Shown: positions 31,365 to 36,136 of the stretch, piece by piece | How positions within the stretch are numbered: the stretch's first letter is position 1 | Layout: every line of letters starts with the position of its first letter | Virus record (IMG/VR): IMGVR_UViG_3300050014_000810 | Location: 1-36,136 of that record | DNA length: 36,136 nt | Reading direction: 5' to 3' (one strand) | From: a virus | Position numbers and translations under genes: made by a program | The notes under the pieces: model-generated | The model's input: only the letters and a program-made list of their open reading frames with translations | Databases searched by the model: none | Told to the model about the DNA's origin: nothing

Positions 31365-33806
31365 CTAGACAAAATGGTAGTTGGGAAGGTTCTGGGTGAG
31401 AGGCCGCTTGCCACGGCCGTCCCCGTCGCCGCCATGATAGCGCAGTTCCCGCTCCGTCCGCCGGTGAAAATACCTGCATAGGTAACCAAAGCTGTCGCCT
31501 GGATGCGAATACTGATTCTTTTCCGGGGCAATTCCTTTAATGTCGTCTTTCTTGGTGTCCATCGTGTAGCGCCAGCCGCCCTTGAGCGCCCGAATCAGTG
31601 TCGGGCACTCCTTGGCGTCGATTTGTAACGCCGCGCCACCCACCGTCAACCGCGTTGTGAAGTGCTCGATGGCGTCGAGACGCAGCGGCAGCCGGTTGTT
31701 GGTCTCGCAATGCACCATGAAGTGCTGCTTGAAGCGGTCGACAACCGTCTTTTCGTCCGTTTGCGTTCGATTGTTGGCCGCTGGATCCGCCGCGATGACG
31801 ATCATGCCAGGTACATGGCCGGGGATGTCCGGGAACCGGCGCCGCAGGTAAGGCTTGAGCTTCTCGCTGATCAGCCGGTCGGCGCCGTAGCCCGACTGCA
31901 CCAGCTCCCCCAGCACGTTGAGCCTGCCTTGCAGGTCCTCTTGCCCAAAGATGAGTGCCGAACCAGTTATGCCTGGATCGAGGCCGATAATAAGCGGTAA
32001 GTGCTTGTTATATCTAATGTCGCCGTTGGATATGTGGATGCTTGCCTTGAACGTCGGAACGACCGCCTGGCCGGAGATGCTGAAGCCCCACTCGGCCTCG
32101 ACGAACTGCTTGACCCAGGCCTCCGAATTGCCTGCCGCGAGGTTCAGATAATACTTGTTGGACCCGTCGCGCGGCGGCAGGTTAACTAGATTCTCAGCGT
32201 CCGGGTCAAACCCGCCAGGCTGGTGGAAATAGGTTATCGTCCGATTATCGTCCGGCATTCTCGGTGCATCGAGATTGGCCCTGGTCATTTTCCGGACCTT
32301 GGTCGCATCGTGCAGATAGTCGAACCACCAGCTATCCTCGGTGCTCGGGTTGGAAGACCCCCAGACACCGTAGTTGGTGGCGCCACCATCCTTGGGAGGC
32401 GGAAAACGCCCTGCCCGCGCGCTGATGGCCTCGAGGATCTTCTTCGGGATCTGCACGAACTCGTCGATCAGAACGAAAGTCACTTCGAGGGAAAGCACCC
32501 GCGCCACGTCGTCTTCGGTGTCCAGAGGACGAAACAGCACCTCACACTCGACGTCACCGAATCTAAGTGTGAAGATCTTGTTCGTGGCCTGCCACTTGCC
32601 GGCCTGCCCATCCTTGAACCAGTAGTTCCAGGATACTAATGTCGTATCGGTCAACTGAGGATTGGTATTCCTCACGATGACGGCGCGGGTGCGACGTATG
32701 CCGTCAGCCCAGGGCGCTTGCAGACTGGCCATGTAAGCCAACTTAAAGAAAATTCCGGTAGTCTTACCGGAGTTTCCAGTGACAAAGATTGTGTCATTGC
32801 AGCGCGCGACAAAAAATCCGGTCGAGGTCGAAAAGCAGTATTTCATCCCATTGATCAGGCCACCGACCGGCTCAATACACGAGATCCGGGTCGTGTCGGT
32901 CCGGATGGCCGCCTTATTTTTATGGTTGTCCGCCACACGAATCTGGACGGTGTACTGAGTCAACCATTCCGGGTGTTGTGAGTCGTAGACCGCTTTGATC
33001 GTTGCCCGGAACCCGCACGCGTGGGCTGCGAACTGGATCGCGTCGGCATGCCTCTTTACCGTCGAGTAGTAGCGCTTCTCGGCATGCTCGTTCAGTCCAT
33101 CCCAACGCAGACACTCGTCGAGCACAATCTCCAGCTGGCGTGTCGAGAGCCCCCAGACGAAGTTCAATGACTTGGAGGCCTCCGGCCACCGCAGCGTGAA
33201 CCGTGTCTCCGTCTCACGTTGAGCATAAGTGGTCTCCTTCCAAGGTATGCCGGCATCCCTCAGCAGCTCGCGCAGGCGCGTCTTCTTGTATTCCTTGCGG
33301 ACGACGATGAACTGCTGCTGGCCACGCTCCGGGATATGCCCGTCCGCGCTGAAGGCGATACGCATCCTGATCTCAGCTTCTCCCATCCGGACGTCGTCGC
33401 GAACAAGCGAGAAAGTCGTAGGGATAGTCCTCCTGGACGGATGAGCAGCGCATTCCGCCGCTGTCGCGACTTGCGAAACACCGCGATAGTCATTGTAGAG
33501 AACCTTGTGCTCAGGCGACAGCTCCATCTCCAGGGAGCCGCTATCGAACCGAATGAAGGGTGTCGTCGCGGGTAGGCATACGTACTCGGCCGGCTCGAAG
33601 AAGACCTCACCGTCTTTGTAGACCGCCACCAGATCGTCGGTCTGATAAGCGTCCATCCGCCGCCAGCCGGCCGGCGTCAGAAATTCACTGTCAGCCGGCA
33701 AGCAGCCCACCGGCCCTACGATCCAGTCGAAAAAAAGGTCGTGCGGCTTGTAGTCCTTGATGAACGCGTTGATCGTATCAGGCGGGACGTAGTCGATTAT
33801 GCTCAC
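31365..33806 (-). CDS. terL: Terminase large subunit with intein in Walker A, 813 aa (502 aa after splicing)
   Basis: Start at GTG 33806, overlapping the upstream stop (GTGA). The host protein is split at residue 34: IVGPVG, then an intein from Cys35 to Asn345, then SGKTTGIFFK. Joined, this gives the P-loop GPVGSGKT. Walker B (FVLIDE) lies near 444-449. The nuclease domain has the three acidic sites of the RNase-H fold: Asp610 in IGLDPG, Asp674 in AADP and Asp771 in HPGDS. It drives ATP-dependent packaging and cuts concatemers. Without splicing the ATPase site cannot form. Confidence 0.95.
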   Translation of the reverse strand: MSIIDYVPPDTINAFIKDYKPHDLFFDWIVGPVGCLPADSEFLTPAGWRRMDAYQTDDLVAVYKDGEVFFEPAEYVCLPATTPFIRFDSGSLEMELSPEHKVLYNDYRGVSQVATAAECAAHPSRRTIPTTFSLVRDDVRMGEAEIRMRIAFSADGHIPERGQQQFIVVRKEYKKTRLRELLRDAGIPWKETTYAQRETETRFTLRWPEASKSLNFVWGLSTRQLEIVLDECLRWDGLNEHAEKRYYSTVKRHADAIQFAAHACGFRATIKAVYDSQHPEWLTQYTVQIRVADNHKNKAAIRTDTTRISCIEPVGGLINGMKYCFSTSTGFFVARCNDTIFVTGNSGKTTGIFFKLAYMASLQAPWADGIRRTRAVIVRNTNPQLTDTTLVSWNYWFKDGQAGKWQATNKIFTLRFGDVECEVLFRPLDTEDDVARVLSLEVTFVLIDEFVQIPKKILEAISARAGRFPPPKDGGATNYGVWGSSNPSTEDSWWFDYLHDATKVRKMTRANLDAPRMPDDNRTITYFHQPGGFDPDAENLVNLPPRDGSNKYYLNLAAGNSEAWVKQFVEAEWGFSISGQAVVPTFKASIHISNGDIRYNKHLPLIIGLDPGITGSALIFGQEDLQGRLNVLGELVQSGYGADRLISEKLKPYLRRRFPDIPGHVPGMIVIAADPAANNRTQTDEKTVVDRFKQHFMVHCETNNRLPLRLDAIEHFTTRLTVGGAALQIDAKECPTLIRALKGGWRYTMDTKKDDIKGIAPEKNQYSHPGDSFGYLCRYFHRRTERELRYHGGDGDGRGKRPLTQNLPNYHFV
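32772..33704 (-). mobile_element. Intein with LAGLIDADG-like endonuclease region, 311 aa
   Basis: Residues 35-345 of the terminase frame. It starts CLPADSEFLTPAGW (Cys1, block A), has LSPEHKVLY (block B), and ends YCFSTSTGFFVARCND then TIFVTGN before Ser+1 (blocks F and G). The residue before the last Asn is Gly, not the usual His. Between these lie two short LAGLIDADG-like motifs (IRMRIAFSADGHI and IVLDECLRWDG) typical of dodecapeptide homing endonucleases; the DG acids are kept. The unit therefore looks able to splice and perhaps to home to empty alleles. Confidence 0.9.
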
Positions 33807-34027
33807 TTGTGCCGCCAGCCTTCCATCGTCTTGGCGCGGATCGCGTCGTCACGCACCTCGCGGTCAGAGGATTTCGCGGCCGCAGCGAGTTTTCCGGCCG
33901 GGATTTTCTTACCCTCCAGCACACCGAGCTCGCGATGCAGCTTGCCTTTCTTGCCACCCGGCTTAAAGGCTTTCTTCTTCTTCTTCTTCGCTGTTTTCGA
34001 TGGCGGCGGCATTCCTAGTCCAGCCAT
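33803..34027 (-). CDS. Lys-rich small protein between terminase genes, 74 aa
   Basis: ATG at 34027 with a GTGA overlap into the large terminase at its end. Residues 10-30 are extremely basic (SKTAKKKKKKAFKPGGKKGK), followed by an Ala-rich helix (AGKLAAAAKSSDREVRDD). Such a protein could bind DNA or RNA, and its place suggests a packaging accessory role. The Lys tract is a run of 'ttc'/'ctt' codons and may be prone to slippage. Confidence 0.6.
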   Translation of the reverse strand: MAGLGMPPPSKTAKKKKKKAFKPGGKKGKLHRELGVLEGKKIPAGKLAAAAKSSDREVRDDAIRAKTMEGWRHK

Positions 34028-34033
34028 TTCGAA

Positions 34034-34450
34034 TCACCTCAAGTGAATATTGATACTAAGCGCATTCCCTGCACCTGCCGACTCGACATTCTTGCTTGGT
34101 CCGAGACCGGCGGCGTTGACCGTGTACTTTATCAAGTCGGCCTTGACGCTGGGCGGAACATCGCCTGTCTTGTCATGAATCAAGTTCCAGCTCGTGACGA
34201 GCAGTTCCTCGCTCTGAAGCGCAGCCTTGAGCTTAAAACTCATACCTTCTTTCTTCAAGGCCTCCACGTAGCCCTTGACCGCGAGTATGAACACCGGATC
34301 TACGCGCAGCGCATCCCAGCGCAGGCGCTCTATACCATAGGCCGCGCAGATATCTTTCACGGGTTTCATACGCAACGCCACCTCTATAGGCAGCGTCGGC
34401 GGGAACCCCAAGCGAGAGGGATCAGGGCGGGTGATGTCGAGGTCGTTCAT
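34034..34450 (-). CDS. terS: Terminase small subunit, 138 aa
   Basis: I start at ATG 34450 (MNDLDITRP); an in-frame ATG at 34465 adds five residues. Neither has a Shine-Dalgarno site. Residues ~25-65 look like a helix-turn-helix (VKDICAAYGIERLRWDALRV, then DPVFILAVKGYVE), a middle helical part follows, and the end has VPPSVKADLIKYTVNAAGLG then SINIHLR. These match small terminases, which recognise the packaging site and pass DNA to the large subunit. Placement just before the large terminase agrees. It is the first gene of the leftward block. Confidence 0.8.
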   Translation of the reverse strand: MNDLDITRPDPSRLGFPPTLPIEVALRMKPVKDICAAYGIERLRWDALRVDPVFILAVKGYVEALKKEGMSFKLKAALQSEELLVTSWNLIHDKTGDVPPSVKADLIKYTVNAAGLGPSKNVESAGAGNALSINIHLR

Positions 34451-34465
34451 CGTGTGAGCATGCAT

Positions 34466-34495
34466 ATATATAGAGAGTCGGTCAAATTACCTAAA
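34466..34495 (-). promoter_or_regulatory. Weak candidate leftward promoter for late operon
   Basis: In leftward reading TTTAGG, 17 nt, TATATA sit just ahead of the small-terminase start. If real, the transcript would start close to the ATG at 34450 and be nearly leaderless, explaining the missing ribosome site. The -35 match is poor, so this is tentative. Confidence 0.25.
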
Positions 34496-34682
34496 AATTT
34501 CACAGAAAAATTTTGCGATAGTATGTCTTGTAGGCACTCATGGCTGTGAGAAGTTTCCAGGATTTTTCAGATTTTATGTGGTTGATCATGGACGCCGACC
34601 GCAACGAGCCTTGAACCCCCTGCGCCGGGGATCGATTTCGTAAAGTAATTCTTTGTCAGGCACTCTAACAAACCCTAAAGTA

Positions 34683-34711
34683 TTGACAGATGAGTGAGAA
34701 CCAACTATACT
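34683..34711 (+). promoter_or_regulatory. Near-perfect sigma70 promoter, rightward
   Basis: TTGACA (34683-34688), 17-nt spacer, TATACT (34706-34711), then the first plus-strand gene 48 bp further on. The -35 is the full consensus and the -10 has five of six bases. The host RNA polymerase could use it at once on entry, fitting an early promoter. The remaining part of 34466-34758 holds no gene that I can see. Confidence 0.85.
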
Positions 34712-34758
34712 TAAAATGCTGGGAAATACACTAGTAACCGACTGAAAGGAACTAGATC

Positions 34759-34920
34759 ATGCGTATACGTCTCACTATTGAGTATGACAACGACGAAGGC
34801 GACGAGAAAACCCTCAAACAAGAGGAAGCCGCTTGGCGCAAGGGCGATGTCGAGTTCATGGATCTCGCCGCGCTGGCCGATGACGAGCCCGACATCACCA
34901 TCAAGTTTGAGCAGATCTGA
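34759..34920 (+). CDS. Small acidic early protein, 53 aa
   Basis: ATG at 34759 preceded by GAAAGGA at about 9 nt. It reads MRIRLTIEYDNDEGDEKTLK and then an acidic helical part ending in DITIKFEQI. Strong negative charge and small size recall phage early proteins that mimic DNA or bind host factors, but no family is recognised. It lies right behind the strong promoter at 34683-34711. Confidence 0.7.
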   Translation: MRIRLTIEYDNDEGDEKTLKQEEAAWRKGDVEFMDLAALADDEPDITIKFEQI

Positions 34921-34933
34921 GACCTCGCGAGCG

Positions 34934-34951
34934 CGGGCCACACGTGGCCCG
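34934..34951 (+). terminator. GC-rich hairpin after the 53-aa gene
   Basis: CGGGCCA and TGGCCCG pair around a CACG loop, 14 bp past the stop. There is no T-run after it, so it may attenuate rather than end transcription, or protect the 3' end. Confidence 0.45.
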
Positions 34952-34989
34952 TTACGCGGCGCCTCACCGCACTGAAAAGGAAACCACAA

Positions 34990-35088
34990 CGGTTGATTGC
35001 ACGAGTCCACGCCCTACGGGGCGCGGTACGCGCACCACGCAAGTTACCGGTTGATTGCACGAGTCCACACCCTACGGGGCGTGGTACG
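34990..35088. repeat. Two copies of a 41-bp element with hairpin
   Basis: Copies at 34990-35030 and 35048-35088 differ at two bases. Each has the box CGGTTGATTGCACGAGT followed by an 8-bp hairpin with a TACG loop in plus reading. In plus RNA each copy has one A-C mismatch; in minus RNA both give full stems with a G-U pair. A diverged relative (box CGGTTGAT then a hairpin) lies at 35737-35777. Function unknown: protein site, RNA element or regulatory repeat. Confidence 0.8.
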
Positions 35089-35147
35089 GGCGACCCGCCC
35101 ATCAGACTCTATGATGTTGCTCGAATCTACTGAAAGGAAACCAAAAC

Positions 35148-35711
35148 ATGAGCGAACTCAATGCGCTTAACCATGTGTTCGTCACGGCGCGTAACCAAGG
35201 CGAATCCGACTTTCTCGCGATTGACGCCGTGATAGCGGCAGGAGGACTCCAGGACGTTGTGCGGCGCGAGTATATCTTGGGCCGCTTGGCCGCAAGTCTG
35301 GACATGGACCACGCCAACGCCGAGCAGGTTCTGGACATGAAGGGCGCCAACTCCAAAAGCGACGAACGCAGGACAGAGAGTCAAGAAAAAGCCTATGGCG
35401 CGTCGCGCACTGCCTGGAGCGCTCTAATCAAAAAAGCCGGGCTCGTCAGCACCGACAAGCGTGGTGGCGCCAACCAGAAGACTCCACCGGCCAAGCTGCC
35501 ACCGGCCAGCGTCAGTCTGGAGGTGATCCAGACTCCGCCGTGCGGGACACGGGAGCAAGTGCTCGGTTTTCTGCACACGATGGCAACTGTTCTCGGCAAG
35601 TTTGAGAGTCGAAACTCGAAAGTTCTGGATATCGAGACTCGTCCAATCATCGAAGACTTCGTGGTCGGAGTCAGACGCTTGTGCGTAGAACAAATGCAGA
35701 AAGCTGCATAA
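35148..35711 (+). CDS. Hypothetical early-region protein, 187 aa
   Basis: ATG at 35148 with GAAAGGA about 10 nt upstream, in the same context as the 53-aa gene (ACTGAAAGGAA). It reads MSELNALNHVFVTARNQGES, then FLAIDAVIAAGGLQDVVRRE and a region rich in Lys, Gln and Ala, a Pro-rich link (TPPAKLPPASV), and a helical end (GTREQVLGFLHTMATVLGKF). No motif is recognised. Helical ends joined by a Pro-rich link suggest two small domains. Possibly a regulator. Confidence 0.75.
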   Translation: MSELNALNHVFVTARNQGESDFLAIDAVIAAGGLQDVVRREYILGRLAASLDMDHANAEQVLDMKGANSKSDERRTESQEKAYGASRTAWSALIKKAGLVSTDKRGGANQKTPPAKLPPASVSLEVIQTPPCGTREQVLGFLHTMATVLGKFESRNSKVLDIETRPIIEDFVVGVRRLCVEQMQKAA

Positions 35712-35748
35712 ACACCAACACATCACAAGATGTTTACGGTTGATGCTA

Positions 35749-35777
35749 CGGCAGAGTTCACGCTCTGCCGGGGTTTT
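35749..35777 (+). terminator. Rho-independent-type terminator after the 187-aa gene
   Basis: CGGCAGAG and CTCTGCCG pair as an 8-bp stem with loop TTCACG, followed by GGGTTTT. It lies 38 bp past the stop. The T-run is short (four), so it may be partial. Confidence 0.7.
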
Positions 35778-35837
35778 CGTGCTTGCGATAAAGTCTGCAT
35801 ACAAGATAAGAGGTTTTTCGGGGTTTTCGTGCTTGCG
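35769..35837. repeat. 19-bp direct repeat, 50 bp apart
   Basis: CGGGGTTTTCGTGCTTGCG occurs at 35769-35787 and 35819-35837 with no mismatch. The first copy overlaps the terminator tail. The second is followed by TTGC-GTGA-GCAA, a GNRA-loop hairpin. Confidence 0.85.
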
Positions 35838-35923
35838 TGAGCAACGCTCCACAATGTCTCTGTACGAGACGATCAAAACGCCAAGACAAAACACCCGAAA
35901 GCAAAAAACGGGGTCTCCACTGG

Positions 35924-35988
35924 ACGAAAAAGGGACAAAAAAAGAGACAAAAAAAGAGACGAAAAAGGACGAAAAAGGACGAAAAAGG
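35924..35988. repeat. A-rich tandem repeats with 12- then 10-bp period
   Basis: Units ACGAAAAAGGG, ACAAAAAAAGAG (twice), then ACGAAAAAGG (three times, exact) follow each other without a gap. The 10-bp phasing of A-tracts would bend DNA. This could be a replication, packaging or regulator-binding site. Confidence 0.85.
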
Positions 35989-36048
35989 ATTCCGGCGGAA
36001 AAATCTCCATGGGGAAAAAGGGATAAATGCTTGATTCTATATATATGT

Positions 36049-36076
36049 CTGACTCTGACTCCATAGAGTCTATAAT
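36049..36076 (+). promoter_or_regulatory. Second rightward promoter candidate with dyad
   Basis: CTGACT (36049-36054), 16 nt, then a perfect TATAAT (36071-36076). A 14-bp dyad GACTC-CATA-GAGTC (36057-36070) fills the spacer, as an operator would. Any target gene lies past the window end. Confidence 0.5.
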
Positions 36077-36114
36077 AACCACACTTTTTTAGTACTGTTA
36101 CGAGAGGGTTTATA

Positions 36115-36133
36115 CCCCCCCCCCCGTTTTTTT
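36115..36133. repeat. C11 then T7 homopolymer runs at window end
   Basis: Eleven C (36115-36125), G, seven T (36127-36133). Such runs are error-prone in sequencing and might mark a contig end rather than biology. Confidence 0.7.
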
Positions 36134-36136
36134 CGG

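Larger units (their letters stand above)
35778..36136. other. Gene-free, A-rich right end of window
   Basis: No convincing gene is seen here. It holds the second copy of the 19-bp repeat, A-rich tandem repeats, a candidate promoter, and a C11/T7 end. A 108-codon frame (35740-36066) crosses it but lacks a ribosome site and is made mostly of the Lys codons of the repeat. Confidence 0.6.

Noticed and set aside
34570-34645. tRNA-like stretch with a CCCC/GGGG stem
   Set aside because: No acceptor stem, anticodon arm or proper T-arm could be folded on either strand.
34993-35133. 46-codon TTG frame through the two hairpin repeats
   Set aside because: Start codon and ribosome-site spacing are poor, and the strong repeat and hairpin structure explains the sequence better.
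35924-35988. CRISPR array
   Set aside because: The short A-rich units follow directly on each other with no unique spacers.
35740-36066. 108-codon plus-strand frame at the right end
   Set aside because: No ribosome site, and its Lys-rich centre is only the A-rich tandem repeat being translated.

Overview
The window is part of a tailed bacteriophage (or prophage) genome, GC-rich and tightly packed. From position 34465 down to 1 nearly every gene lies on the minus strand, many joined by ATGA, GTGA, TTGA or TAATG overlaps, so transcription of the late genes runs right to left. There is no integrase, excisionase or recognisable repressor, and no replication gene, tRNA, rRNA or CRISPR. An outer-membrane-type lipoprotein, a secreted peptidase and many one-span membrane proteins among the lysis genes suggest a Gram-negative host. 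The host genus cannot be read from the sequence.

Layout, read leftward. (1) Packaging and head, 34465-24345: small terminase, a Lys-rich small protein, large terminase interrupted by a 311-residue intein exactly in its Walker A motif, two small genes, portal, a small gene overlapping the portal end, scaffold, N4-gp56-type major capsid protein, and four small head or decoration candidates. (2) Connector and ejection, 24337-14527: head-tail adaptor, a 270-residue virion protein candidate, and an 8.2-kb gene for a 2726-residue polyvalent protein (ADP-ribosyltransferase-like domain, a domain with a PGGTNYREVL motif, HExxxH metallopeptidase-like domain, LPD38-like C-terminus). No tape measure, tail tube or sheath gene is seen, which points to a short-tailed virion. 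(3) Tail or fibre genes, 14505-10663, including a 996-residue repeat protein. (4) Lysis block, 10652-6821: three different peptidoglycan enzymes (amidase, tail-lysozyme-like protein, exported M15-like peptidase) with about eight tiny membrane or lipoprotein genes, several of them shorter than 60 codons. (5) An HTH plus metallophosphoesterase protein, then more tail genes, 5439-1. One shares the repeat of the 996-residue protein, and the last is cut by the window edge.

Right of 34465 the layout changes. A 293-bp divergent region carries a near-perfect sigma70 promoter driving two small plus-strand genes (34759-34920, 35148-35711). They are separated by hairpins and a duplicated 41-bp element and followed by a terminator. 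The last 425 bp have no convincing gene and hold A-rich tandem repeats, a second promoter candidate over a dyad, and a C11/T7 homopolymer end.

Most unusual: two small ORFs of one recognisable phage family (KSxAQR...PELA...TP...LP) nested out of frame in linkers of the giant gene; an intein splitting the terminase P-loop; a tail gene whose only well-placed start is AUC; repeats shared by two distant tail genes; and paired hairpins whose copy-to-copy changes keep pairing only in leftward RNA.
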